A DNA stretch of 64,000 nucleotides, taken from assembly GCA_045595795.1 (NCBI GenBank), contig JAZOBC010000024.1, positions 1 to 64,000 on the forward strand. Reading direction: 5' to 3'. A program made the translations under genes and the position numbers. This document shows positions 1-8,083 of this stretch, in pieces (the stretch's first letter is position 1; each line of letters begins with the position of its first letter). A model generated the notes under the pieces. That model searched no databases. It saw only the letters and a program-made list of their open reading frames with translations, and was not told the DNA's origin. This stretch comes from UMGS755 sp045595795 (lineage in GTDB: Bacteria > Bacillota > Clostridia > UBA1381 > UBA9506).

Positions 1-1509
1 ATTTACATGATGGCTCACTCCGGTGCCCGTGGTAGCCAGAACCAGATTCGTCAGCTGGCAGGTATGCGTGGTTTGATGAACGATACCTCCGGTAAAACCA
101 TTGAAATCCCCATTCGTGCTAACTTCCGTGAAGGTTTGAACGTGCTTGAGTACTTCATTTCTTCTCACGGTGCAAGAAAAGGTTTGGCCGATACCGCTCT
201 GCGTACGGCTGACTCCGGTTACCTGACCCGTCGTCTGGTTGACGTCAGCCAGGAAGTCATCATTCGCGAAGATGACTGCGGTACCGATAAGGGTATTGAA
301 GTATTCGATATTCGCGACGGTAAAGAGCTGATTGAGGGTCTGTTTGACCGCTTAAACGGCCGTTACGCTTTAGAAGACATCTGTCATCCCGAAACCGGTG
401 AAGTCATCGTGCCTGCTAACACACTGATTACAGAAGCCTTAGCGAAAAAGGCCGTGGATGCCGGCGTACAGCGCGCAGTCATCCGTTCTGTTCTGACTTG
501 TAAGGCTAAGGTCGGTATTTGTGCTAAATGTTATGGTTCTAACCTCGCAAGTGGCGATACTGTTCCCGTGGGTGAAGCAGTTGGTATCATTGCTGCTCAG
601 TCCATCGGTGAACCGGGTACGCAGCTGACCATGAGAACCTTCCATACCGGTGGTGTTGCAACAGCAGATGACATCACACAGGGTCTGCCCCGTGTCGAAG
701 AATTGTTTGAAGCAAGAAAGCCCAAGGGTCTTGCAATCATTGCCGAAATCGGTGGTAAGGTTAGCATCGTAGAAAACAAGAAAAAGCGCGAAATCGTGAT
801 CACTGATGACGAAAACGGCGAAGCCAAGACATATCTCATCCCCTACGGCTCCAGAATGAAGGTAGCAGAAGGCGATGTTGTGAAAAAGGGTGATGAGCTC
901 ACTGAAGGTAGCGTAAATCCCCATGATATTCTGCGTATTAAAGATATCTCTGCTGTTCAGCAGTATTTGATTCAGGAAGTACAGCGTGTATACCGCCTCC
1001 AGGGCGTTGATATTAACGACCGTCACATCGAGGTTATTGTACGTCAGATGTTGCGCCGCGTTAAGATTGAAGAAGCCGGTGACACAAACTTCTTAGCAGG
1101 TTCACTGGTTGACATCAACGAATTTGAAGCAGCCAATGCTGAGCTGGAAGCAAAGGGTATGACACCTGCTACCTGCACCAGAATCATTCTGGGTATCACA
1201 AAAGCATCACTGACCACAGACTCCTTCTTGTCGGCCGCTTCCTTCCAGGAAACTACCCGTGTCCTGACCGAGGCTGCTACCAAGGGTAAGATTGACCCGC
1301 TGGTTGGTTTGAAAGAAAACGTCATCATCGGTAAGCTGGTTCCCGCCGGCACCGGTATGCCGAAGTATCAGAACACTGGCATTGAAAATGCTGTTTCTGC
1401 TGAAGCAGAAAGTGTTTACAGTTCCTTTGTTTTAGACAACAGCGATTACATTGGCTCCAATGTGATTCCTGACACAAGCGATGTAGCAACACAAGAGAGT
1501 GCTGAATAA
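1..1509 (+). CDS. rpoC: RNA polymerase beta' subunit, C-terminal part (5' truncated by window)
   Basis: This is the last 502 codons of the largest catalytic subunit of RNA polymerase; the reading frame is open to the left edge, so the true start lies outside. Visible landmarks are the second zinc-binding site (EDDCGT near codon 92, then LTCKAKVGICAKCYG near codon 165), the bridge helix/trigger loop region (GIIAAQSIGEPGTQ followed by TMRTFHTGG) and the C-terminal block GITKASLTTDSFLSAASFQE. The trigger loop has no long insertion of the E. coli kind, as expected for a Firmicute. It ends eight bases before a strong promoter that restarts transcription for the downstream ribosomal genes. The identification is certain. 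Confidence 0.99.
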   Translation: MYMMAHSGARGSQNQIRQLAGMRGLMNDTSGKTIEIPIRANFREGLNVLEYFISSHGARKGLADTALRTADSGYLTRRLVDVSQEVIIREDDCGTDKGIEVFDIRDGKELIEGLFDRLNGRYALEDICHPETGEVIVPANTLITEALAKKAVDAGVQRAVIRSVLTCKAKVGICAKCYGSNLASGDTVPVGEAVGIIAAQSIGEPGTQLTMRTFHTGGVATADDITQGLPRVEELFEARKPKGLAIIAEIGGKVSIVENKKKREIVITDDENGEAKTYLIPYGSRMKVAEGDVVKKGDELTEGSVNPHDILRIKDISAVQQYLIQEVQRVYRLQGVDINDRHIEVIVRQMLRRVKIEEAGDTNFLAGSLVDINEFEAANAELEAKGMTPATCTRIILGITKASLTTDSFLSAASFQETTRVLTEAATKGKIDPLVGLKENVIIGKLVPAGTGMPKYQNTGIENAVSAEAESVYSSFVLDNSDYIGSNVIPDTSDVATQESAE

Positions 1510-1517
1510 ATTTTGTG

Positions 1518-1546
1518 TTGACACCCGGCAAAAATCGTGATATAAT
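1518..1546 (+). promoter_or_regulatory. Consensus extended sigma-A promoter for ybxF-rpsL-rpsG-fusA
   Basis: A perfect TTGACA (1518-1523) and TATAAT (1541-1546) are separated by 17 bp, with a TGn extension just before the -10. It sits immediately after the rpoC stop, so the S12/S7/EF-G genes can be transcribed independently of rpoBC. Confidence 0.9.
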
Positions 1547-1560
1547 ATGTTAGTATGCAT

Positions 1561-1618
1561 GCACCGGCGGATGTTTCCGTCGGTGCAAAATGCGGTCTTT
1601 AGTATCCGCACTTTTTAC
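1561..1618 (+). promoter_or_regulatory. Leader with two hairpins, the second terminator-like
   Basis: The leader between the promoter and ybxF holds an 11-bp hairpin with one G-U pair (1561-1571 with 1576-1586). A second hairpin follows (TGCGG 1591-1595 with CCGCA 1606-1610), preceded by an A-run and followed by CTTTTTA. The second resembles a weak intrinsic terminator, suggesting attenuation of the ribosomal protein operon. No alternative antiterminator pairing was identified. Confidence 0.45.
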
Positions 1619-1635
1619 ATTCGGAGTGAAAGAAA

Positions 1636-1878
1636 ATGGATAGCGACCTGAAGGGTCAGCACCTTTTAATTGGAATGAAGCAATCCACAGAAGCTGTTCG
1701 CAGTGGCTTGGTTTTAAAAGCGTATGTAGCCTCTGATGCTGCGCCTCACATTCGCCAGCCCTTTGAAGAGCTTTGTAAAAGCCAACAAATTCCAATGACT
1801 TATTTTGATACAAAGCAACAGTTAGGCCGTACCTGCGGAATTGACGTAGGTGCGACTTGCGCTGTTATTTTGAAATAA
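1636..1878 (+). CDS. ybxF: Ribosomal L7Ae-like protein (YbxF family)
   Basis: This 80-residue protein belongs to the L7Ae/L30e/S12e/Gadd45 family of kink-turn RNA binders. Position and size match Bacillus YbxF, which lies between rpoC and rpsL. The N-terminal half has the family pattern LLIGMKQSTEAVRSG (residues 10-24) and the C-terminal half ends GIDVGATCAVILK, typical of the hydrophobic final strand. The ribosome-binding site is GGAGTGA before an ATG. It is the first gene behind the promoter at 1518. Its exact role in bacteria (ribosome association, kink-turn binding) is known only from homologues. Confidence 0.93.
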   Translation: MDSDLKGQHLLIGMKQSTEAVRSGLVLKAYVASDAAPHIRQPFEELCKSQQIPMTYFDTKQQLGRTCGIDVGATCAVILK

Positions 1879-1989
1879 CTTTGCTCATAACGATGTGCTG
1901 CATTTGCCTACGCAAAAGTAGCCTCTGTTATAGATTGCAGGTCGGTTTTCGGCTTGCCCCAAATTTGCTCGAAAGGAGGAAATCAGTTC

Positions 1990-2403
1990 ATGCCAACCTT
2001 TAACCAGCTTGTGAGAAAAGGTAGAGAAACTGCTGTTAAAAAGTCTACAGCTCCTGCACTTTTGAAGGGTCTGAACACTTTAAAGAAGAAATCTACCGAC
2101 ACTAAGGCGCCGCAAAAACGTGGTGTTTGTACCTCGGTTAAAACCATGACACCGAAAAAGCCTAACTCCGCTCTGCGTAAGCTTGCCAGAGTTAGACTGA
2201 CCAACGGTATTGAAGTATCGGCTTATATCCCCGGTATCGGTCATAACCTGCAGGAACACAGCGTTGTTTTAATCCGTGGCGGCAGAGTTAAGGACCTTCC
2301 TGGTGTACGTTATCACATTATCCGTGGTTCCTTGGATACTTCGGGTGTTGCAAACCGTATGCAAGGCAGATCAAAGTACGGCGCGAAGCGTCCTAAGAAA
2401 TAA
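1990..2403 (+). CDS. rpsL: 30S ribosomal protein S12
   Basis: The protein has 137 residues and lies at the decoding centre of the small subunit. The streptomycin/fidelity segment TPKKPNSALRK and the second conserved loop GGRVKDLPGVRYH are intact; both lysines usually mutated in streptomycin resistance are wild type. The start chosen is the ATG nine bases after a strong AAAGGAGG, giving the canonical N-terminus MPTFNQLVRKGR. An in-frame codon 12 residues upstream has no ribosome-binding site. The lysine-rich stretch near residues 28-45 is a Firmicute-style expansion. It is followed by a structured 148-bp gap before rpsG. Confidence 0.98.
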   Translation: MPTFNQLVRKGRETAVKKSTAPALLKGLNTLKKKSTDTKAPQKRGVCTSVKTMTPKKPNSALRKLARVRLTNGIEVSAYIPGIGHNLQEHSVVLIRGGRVKDLPGVRYHIIRGSLDTSGVANRMQGRSKYGAKRPKK

Positions 2404-2424
2404 TAGGAAGCAGACTTCGCAGTA

Positions 2425-2521
2425 AAATCACATCTGTGCTGGTACCGGACTAAAGAACTGATTTGTTTCTTTTATAGATGTACTGTGCACAAACGGTCAA
2501 ACGACCGAGTACCTGTGATTT
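2425..2521 (+). promoter_or_regulatory. Structured rpsL-rpsG intercistronic RNA, possible autoregulatory site
   Basis: AAATCACA (2425-2432) pairs with TGTGATTT (2514-2521), and GGTAC (2441-2445) with GTACC (2509-2513). Together they form a 13-bp stem broken by an 8-nt one-sided bulge. A tight inner hairpin is CGGTC-AAAC-GACCG (2494-2507). The rpsG Shine-Dalgarno lies 15 nt beyond the structure. In E. coli, S7 represses its own mRNA from this same intercistronic position; an equivalent role here is inferred. Confidence 0.5.
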
Positions 2522-2551
2522 CATTTCAAATTAATGAAGGAGGGAAGAAAA

Positions 2552-3022
2552 GTGCCAAGAAGAGGTTTTATCGCAAAGAGAGAGGTTCTGCCCGATCCCC
2601 TGTACGCAAGTACTGTGGTTACCCGTCTGATCAACAACATTATGTTAGACGGTAAGAAGGGCGTTGCTCAGAAAATTGTATACGGTGCTTTCGAGATTGT
2701 TAAAGAAAAAACCGGCAAAGAGCCCCTGGATGCTTTTAAAGAGGCTATGGATAACATCATGCCTGTATTAGAAGTTAAGGCTCGTCGTGTCGGTGGTGCA
2801 ACCTATCAGGTGCCCATGGAAGTTCGTCCCGAACGTAAGCAAACTCTGGGTCTGAGATGGTTAACACTCTACAGCCGTCAGAGAAGCGAAAAGACCATGA
2901 AAGAACGCTTAGCCGCTGAAATCATGGACGCTATGAACGGCACCGGTGCTTCTGTTAAAAAACGTGAAGACACGCACAAGATGGCAGAAGCTAACAGAGC
3001 ATTTGCACATTACAGATGGTAG
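2552..3022 (+). CDS. rpsG: 30S ribosomal protein S7
   Basis: The 156-residue protein binds the 3' major domain of 16S rRNA and nucleates head assembly. The start is a GTG (MPRRGFIAKR...) eight bases after GAAGGAGGG; the upstream ATG at 2534 overlaps that ribosome-binding site and would add six unconserved residues. Conserved motifs include ARRVGGATYQVP and the C-terminal FAHYRW. The length is the family norm. The gene is preceded by the structured gap at 2425-2521, which is where S7-type feedback would be expected to act. Confidence 0.98.
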   Translation: MPRRGFIAKREVLPDPLYASTVVTRLINNIMLDGKKGVAQKIVYGAFEIVKEKTGKEPLDAFKEAMDNIMPVLEVKARRVGGATYQVPMEVRPERKQTLGLRWLTLYSRQRSEKTMKERLAAEIMDAMNGTGASVKKREDTHKMAEANRAFAHYRW

Positions 3023-3078
3023 GATTTACCGTCTCTTTTGTAAACAGTTAATCAATTTTTGAAGAAAGGAGGAAGATT

Positions 3079-5160
3079 GTGGCAAGAGAATTTTCCTTAG
3101 AAAAAACCAGAAATATTGGTATCATGGCTCACATTGATGCAGGTAAAACAACCACAACCGAGCGTATTCTGTTTTACACTGGTCGTATTCATAAGATTGG
3201 TGAAACCCACGAAGGTGCATCTCAGATGGACTGGATGGAACAGGAAGCAGAACGTGGTATTACCATTACCTCGGCTGCAACAACTGCACAGTGGAAGAAC
3301 CATAGAATTAATATCATCGACACCCCCGGCCACGTTGACTTTACCGTTGAAGTTGAGCGTTCACTTCGTGTCCTCGACGGCAGCGTAACTGTTTTCTGTG
3401 CTAAGGGTGGTGTAGAACCGCAATCTGAAACAGTTTGGCGCCAGGCAGACACATACGGAGTTCCCCGTATGGCGTATGTAAATAAAATGGACATTATGGG
3501 TGCTGACTTTTACAACGTTGTTAACATGATGAAGACTCGTCTTCACTGTAATGCTGTGCCCATCCAATTGCCCATTGGCTCTGAAGACACATTTAAGGGC
3601 TTAATTGACTTAGTTAACATGAAAGCATATGTGTATTATGATGACCTTGGAAAGGATATCCGTGAGGAGGAAATCCCTGCTGATATGGCTGACAAGGCAG
3701 AAGAATACAGAAATGCACTCCTTGAATCTGTTGCTGAAACCAGCGAAGAACTCATGGAGAAATATTTAGAGGGTGAAGAGCTGACGGAGGCTGAAATTAA
3801 AAAGGCGATCCGTAAGGCTACCATTGCAAATGAAATGGTTCCCGTACTCTGCGGTACTTCCTACCGTAACAAGGGTGTTCAGAAACTTCTGGACGCTGTT
3901 GTTGAGTATATGCCCTCCCCCGTCGACATTCCTGCTATCCGCGGTGTGAACGAAGATGGCGAAGAGGTGGAAAGTCCTTCTTCAGACGATGCTCCTTTTG
4001 CAGCACTCGCCTTTAAGATTATGACTGACCCCTTTGTTGGTAAGCTCTGCTTCTTCCGTGTGTATTCCGGTACACTGGATGCAGGCTCCCACATCTTAAA
4101 CTCCACAAAGGATAACAAGGAACGTATCGGTCGTATTCTGCAGATGCACGCAAATGACAGAAAAGATATTGACAAGGTTTATTCCGGTGATATCGCTGCT
4201 GCTGTTGGTCTTAAGAACACCACCACCGGCGACACACTGTGTGACCCCGGTCATCCCATCATCTTGGAATCCATGGAATTCCCCGATCCTGTTATTCGTG
4301 TTGCCATTGAGCCTAAGACTAAAGAAGGTCAGGAAAAGATGGGTATTGCTTTGGCAAAGCTTGCTGAAGAAGATCCCACATTCCAGACATATACCGATGA
4401 GGATACAGGTCAAACCATCATCGCAGGTATGGGTGAGTTACACCTTGAAATTATCGTTGACAGACTGCTTCGTGAATTCAAGCTTGAGGCTAACGTTGGT
4501 AAGCCTCAGGTATCTTATAAAGAGACCATTCGCAAGCCTGTTGATGTTGAAAACAAATATGCTAGACAGTCCGGTGGTAAGGGTCAGTACGGTCATGTAC
4601 TCATGAAGGTTGAGCCCTTAGAAGCTGGTAGTGGCTACGAATTTGTTAACAAAATTGTCGGTGGTGCGATTCCCAAGGAATACATCCCCGCTGTTGATGC
4701 CGGTGTTCAGGGCGCAATGCTGTCCGGTGTGCTGGCAGGCTACAATGTAGTTGACGTACGCGTTACGCTGTATGACGGTTCATACCACGAAGTTGACTCC
4801 TCTGAAATGGCATTTAAGATTGCCGGTTCAATGGCATTCAAAGATGCTTGCAGAAAGGGTGACCCCGTTCTGAAAGAGCCCATCATGCAGGTTGACGTTA
4901 TTGTTCCCGAAGAATACATGGGTGACGTTATGGGTGACTTAAACTCCCGCCGTGGTCAGATCCAGGGTATGGAGGCTCGCCCGGGTGCACAGGCAATTTC
5001 TGCTTTTGTTCCCCTGTCTGAGATGTTTGGTTATGCAACCGACCTGCGTTCAAAAACACAGGGCCGCGGTCAGTATACCATGCAGCCCAGCCACTATGAA
5101 GAAGTTCCCAAGAGCATTCAGGAACAAATTATTTCTTCAAGAGCTAAGAAGGAAGCTTAA
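3079..5160 (+). CDS. fusA: Elongation factor G
   Basis: The 693-residue translocase begins at a GTG after AAAGGAGG. The GTPase domain shows G1 AHIDAGKTTTTERIL, the switch I region RGITITSAATT, G3 DTPGHVDF with the catalytic histidine, and G4 NKMD. Domains II to V follow (QSGGKGQYGHV in domain IV, RSKTQGRGQYTMQPSHYEEVP at the end). It catalyses GTP-driven translocation on the ribosome. A second, divergent EF-G-like protein is encoded at 33030-35090; this copy is the canonical one by sequence and by position in the str operon. Confidence 0.98.
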   Translation: MAREFSLEKTRNIGIMAHIDAGKTTTTERILFYTGRIHKIGETHEGASQMDWMEQEAERGITITSAATTAQWKNHRINIIDTPGHVDFTVEVERSLRVLDGSVTVFCAKGGVEPQSETVWRQADTYGVPRMAYVNKMDIMGADFYNVVNMMKTRLHCNAVPIQLPIGSEDTFKGLIDLVNMKAYVYYDDLGKDIREEEIPADMADKAEEYRNALLESVAETSEELMEKYLEGEELTEAEIKKAIRKATIANEMVPVLCGTSYRNKGVQKLLDAVVEYMPSPVDIPAIRGVNEDGEEVESPSSDDAPFAALAFKIMTDPFVGKLCFFRVYSGTLDAGSHILNSTKDNKERIGRILQMHANDRKDIDKVYSGDIAAAVGLKNTTTGDTLCDPGHPIILESMEFPDPVIRVAIEPKTKEGQEKMGIALAKLAEEDPTFQTYTDEDTGQTIIAGMGELHLEIIVDRLLREFKLEANVGKPQVSYKETIRKPVDVENKYARQSGGKGQYGHVLMKVEPLEAGSGYEFVNKIVGGAIPKEYIPAVDAGVQGAMLSGVLAGYNVVDVRVTLYDGSYHEVDSSEMAFKIAGSMAFKDACRKGDPVLKEPIMQVDVIVPEEYMGDVMGDLNSRRGQIQGMEARPGAQAISAFVPLSEMFGYATDLRSKTQGRGQYTMQPSHYEEVPKSIQEQIISSRAKKEA

Positions 5161-5180
5161 GGAAAAGTTTTGTAAACTAC

Positions 5181-5209
5181 TTGATTTTTCCTGTAAAAAA
5201 AGGTACAAT
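5181..5209 (+). promoter_or_regulatory. Sigma-A promoter for tuf
   Basis: TTGATT (5181-5186), a 17-bp spacer and TACAAT (5204-5209) precede tuf, about 40 bp upstream of its AGGAGG. tuf can therefore be expressed separately from fusA. Confidence 0.7.
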
Positions 5210-5262
5210 GAATGTATCACAGTTAAAAATTATTTAATTTTAAAAAATAGGAGGCTAATCAA

Positions 5263-6465
5263 ATGGCTAAGGCTAAATTCGAAAGAAACAAACCGCACGT
5301 TAACATTGGTACCATTGGTCACGTTGACCATGGTAAGACCACTCTGACCGCTGCTATCACCAAGACTCTGAGCTTGACCGGCGGTGCTGAATTCAAGGCA
5401 TACGACCAGATCGACGGTGCTCCCGAAGAAAGAGAAAGAGGTATTACCATTTCTACTGCACACGTTGAGTACGAAACCGCTAACAGACACTATGCACACG
5501 ATGGCTGCCCCGGACATGCTGACTACGTTAAGAACATGATCACCGGTGCTGCTCAGATGGACGGTGCAATCTTGGTTGTATCTGCTGCTGACGGTCCCAT
5601 GCCCCAGACCAGAGAACACATCCTGCTGGCTAGACAGGTAGGCGTTCCCTACATCGTTGTTTACATGAACAAGGCTGACCAGGTTGACGATCCTGAACTG
5701 TTAGAGCTGGTTGAAATGGAAATCAGAGAACTGCTCAATGAGTATGAATTCCCCGGCGATGATACTCCTATCGTTGTTGGTTCTGCTCTGCAGGCTCTGG
5801 AATGTGCTACCAACAACAACAGCGCTCCTGAATATGAATCTATCATGAAGCTGATGGAAGCTGTTGACTCTTATATCCCCGAACCCGAAAGAAAGACTGA
5901 CCTGCCCTTCCTGATGCCCGTCGAAGACGTATTCTCCATCACCGGTCGTGGTACTGTTGCTACCGGTCGTGTAGAAAGAGGAACTTTGAAGGTTAATGAC
6001 GAAGTTGAACTCGTTGGTCTGGTTGACGAAGTTAGAAAAATCGTTGTTACTGGCGTTGAAATGTTCAGAAAGCTTCTGGATCAGGCTGAAGCCGGCGATA
6101 ACATCGGTGCTCTGCTCCGTGGTGTTCAGAAGAACGAAATCGAAAGAGGCCAGGTTCTGGCTAAGCCCGGTTCCATTCAGTGCCACACTCAGTTCAAGGG
6201 TGAAGTTTATGTCCTGTCTAAGGAAGAAGGCGGACGTCATACTCCGTTCTTTAACAACTACAGACCCCAGTTCTATTTCAGAACAACTGACGTTACCGGC
6301 GTAATTAAATTACCCGAAGGCGTTGAAATGTGCATGCCTGGCGATAACGTTTCCATGGAAGTTGAACTGATCACTCCGATCGCTATCGAAGAAGGTCTGC
6401 GTTTCGCTATCCGTGAAGGCGGCAGAACTGTTGGTTCCGGCGTTGTATCCGCTATCAGCAAATAA
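5263..6465 (+). CDS. tuf: Elongation factor Tu, with altered G3 motif
   Basis: EF-Tu of 400 residues delivers aminoacyl-tRNA to the ribosome. G1 is GHVDHGKTT, switch I RERGITIST, G4 NKAD and G5 GSALQ, and domains II and III are complete. The G3 segment reads HYAHDGCPGHADYV (codons 80 and 81 are gat ggc at 5500-5505), where bacterial EF-Tu normally has H-V/I-D-C-P-G-H. The near-universal aspartate that helps hold the Mg2+ water shell and defines the DxxG motif (E. coli Asp80) is thus glycine, with aspartate shifted one residue upstream. The rest looks fully functional, including catalytic His and GGRHTPFFNNYRPQFYFRT. Either a real variant or a local sequence error is possible. Confidence 0.97.
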   Translation: MAKAKFERNKPHVNIGTIGHVDHGKTTLTAAITKTLSLTGGAEFKAYDQIDGAPEERERGITISTAHVEYETANRHYAHDGCPGHADYVKNMITGAAQMDGAILVVSAADGPMPQTREHILLARQVGVPYIVVYMNKADQVDDPELLELVEMEIRELLNEYEFPGDDTPIVVGSALQALECATNNNSAPEYESIMKLMEAVDSYIPEPERKTDLPFLMPVEDVFSITGRGTVATGRVERGTLKVNDEVELVGLVDEVRKIVVTGVEMFRKLLDQAEAGDNIGALLRGVQKNEIERGQVLAKPGSIQCHTQFKGEVYVLSKEEGGRHTPFFNNYRPQFYFRTTDVTGVIKLPEGVEMCMPGDNVSMEVELITPIAIEEGLRFAIREGGRTVGSGVVSAISK

Positions 6466-6481
6466 GTTTAACCGCTTATAT

Positions 6482-6520
6482 AAGAAGTCGAAAATCCAAT
6501 GGATTTTCGACTTCTTTTTT
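6482..6520 (+). terminator. Intrinsic terminator after tuf
   Basis: A 16-bp perfect stem (6482-6497 with 6501-6516) with a 3-nt loop is followed by a T-run. It marks the end of the fusA/tuf transcription unit and abuts the stop codon of the convergent yqfD gene. Confidence 0.9.
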
Positions 6521-7707
6521 TACTCTAAATATATCTTTTGGGCAATGTCTTCTAAGTATTCTGCTACCACCGTGACCTCTATGGTGTCTTCATCAATTAC
6601 CTCATAGCTTGAATCTAAATTGACAACACCAGCATTGGCTGACGTCTGCTCATCAAGCTCTGCACTAAGCTGTAGAGCACCACTCTCTGCCACGCGCTCC
6701 GGCGATAATTTCTCATAGGTTGTTGTCTGCTCGTTAAATTGATGACAGGTCATACCTATCCCAAGATATTTCCCAAAAAAACTCAGTTCTCGTTCCGTTA
6801 TCGTCTCCGTATATTCTAAAAATTCCGTTTCATCCTTAAAAAACAGATTCACATTCCAGCCAAACAAATGAAGAGTCACTTTTTTCTCAACTGCACCTGT
6901 TTCATTTTTCTTCGGTGTCCACAGTGAAAAGGCTTTCGTTTTTTCATACCAAACACGAGCATATATCTCGGCTTCAGACTGAACCTTTCGCGGCTCAACA
7001 CCCTTTTCGCTCACCAATAGCCCATTGACTAAAATGTCCCCCCGCCGAACCGTATCCCCCAGTGCAATCATAGGCTCGCCGCTTTTCACAATCATAGAAT
7101 CAATCACACCATCTTTGCTTGCCACAACGTTGCAAAATGCATGTGGGTCATACATTTCGGGTACCGGTACTTTTTCTTTCACCTGAACCATTACCTTAGA
7201 CCCGCTTTTATCGGCCCAAAGCCAGGCAAGCTCCGGCACCTGTATCAGCATTTTATTTTGCAGCTTCTTTTCATCTAAAAACGGTCTAAAGGCACCAATT
7301 CGCAATCCGCATCGTTCCAATTCTTCCCTGACCACCGCAGCTGAGACGTTTTCGCAACCGATAATTTCAATTTTCCAAATAAACTGATTCACTAAAATAA
7401 GCATCAGCAAAAAAATCCCTAAACCCAACGCAAACCATTTTCGCCTTTTTCCGCGTTTTAAAATAGCCGGTAAGCCACACTTCTTAACGATCTTGATTTG
7501 TACACCGGTTTTTCTGGCGATGGGTGGTAACAGTCGAAACCCACGGTTGCTGATACAACAGCGAAGCATAGTCTGTGAGCAGGAAAACAAATCCCAAATT
7601 AAGATGTGACGGTTGGTGCAAACGTTTAAAAAACGTTCCGGATACTGACCTGTTACCGTAATGACCAGATACCCACGCAAATATTGAAATAACCGGGTTA
7701 AAAACAC
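6520..7707 (-). CDS. yqfD: Sporulation protein YqfD
   Basis: The 395-residue protein has a cytoplasmic N-terminal portion, one strong membrane segment (around residues 92-110, LGLGIFLLMLILVNQFIW) and a long extracytoplasmic domain starting with a POTRA-like fold (IEIIGCENVSAAVVREELERCG). YqfD is a mother-cell sporulation protein needed for a normal spore cortex in Bacillus; its molecular function is unresolved. The start is GTG with GGAGG seven bases upstream, and that ribosome-binding site overlaps the stop codon of yqfC, so the two genes are probably translationally coupled. The yqfC-yqfD order is conserved in spore formers. Confidence 0.93.
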   Translation of the reverse strand: MFLTRLFQYLRGYLVITVTGQYPERFLNVCTNRHILIWDLFSCSQTMLRCCISNRGFRLLPPIARKTGVQIKIVKKCGLPAILKRGKRRKWFALGLGIFLLMLILVNQFIWKIEIIGCENVSAAVVREELERCGLRIGAFRPFLDEKKLQNKMLIQVPELAWLWADKSGSKVMVQVKEKVPVPEMYDPHAFCNVVASKDGVIDSMIVKSGEPMIALGDTVRRGDILVNGLLVSEKGVEPRKVQSEAEIYARVWYEKTKAFSLWTPKKNETGAVEKKVTLHLFGWNVNLFFKDETEFLEYTETITERELSFFGKYLGIGMTCHQFNEQTTTYEKLSPERVAESGALQLSAELDEQTSANAGVVNLDSSYEVIDEDTIEVTVVAEYLEDIAQKIYLE

Positions 7708-7721
7708 GACAGCAACCTCCT

Positions 7722-8003
7722 TTAGTGCAGCGAAACGCTTAAAATGATGCCCCTTACCAAAATTTCCTCATCTGTAATTGCCACAATCTGTAGGTCTCGG
7801 CCACCAATCACAATACGATATTGCTTACTATGCAGCCGAATCTCTGTGGGTTCATATCCTTCAATGCTTTTATAATTCTCAACCGTGAGTTCCCGATTAT
7901 CATTCAGCGTAATGCGCGGCACATCTGCCACCATATCTAGCGGCACATCCAAAAATCCTGATATGCGCTGTGCCATATTTTTCTTCTCTGTTCTTTTTTT
8001 CAT
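7722..8003 (-). CDS. yqfC: Sporulation protein YqfC
   Basis: A 93-residue YabP/YqfC-family protein made mostly of beta strands, with the family core ITLNDNRELTVENYKSIEGYEPTEIR... in its centre. YabP/YqfC proteins are mother-cell proteins of unknown biochemistry needed for spore maturation; YqfC is sigma-E dependent in Bacillus. It is the first gene of the yqfC-yqfD pair. The 80-bp spacer to divergent ylbJ contains a CATAAAAAT block on this strand (8025-8033), which resembles a sigma-E -10 element, but no convincing -35 was identified. Confidence 0.92.
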   Translation of the reverse strand: MKKRTEKKNMAQRISGFLDVPLDMVADVPRITLNDNRELTVENYKSIEGYEPTEIRLHSKQYRIVIGGRDLQIVAITDEEILVRGIILSVSLH

Positions 8004-8083
8004 GTTATGACCACCTCATATGTTATTTTTATGCGTCCACACTCATAATCATTACCATAAACCCGAGAAGGAGGTCGCAACAC

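Noticed and set aside
439..1026. A 195-codon minus-strand frame inside rpoC, and similar long antisense frames in tuf, fusA and groEL
   Set aside because: They lie opposite very highly conserved genes, have no ribosome-binding site, and their length follows from the codon bias of the real gene.
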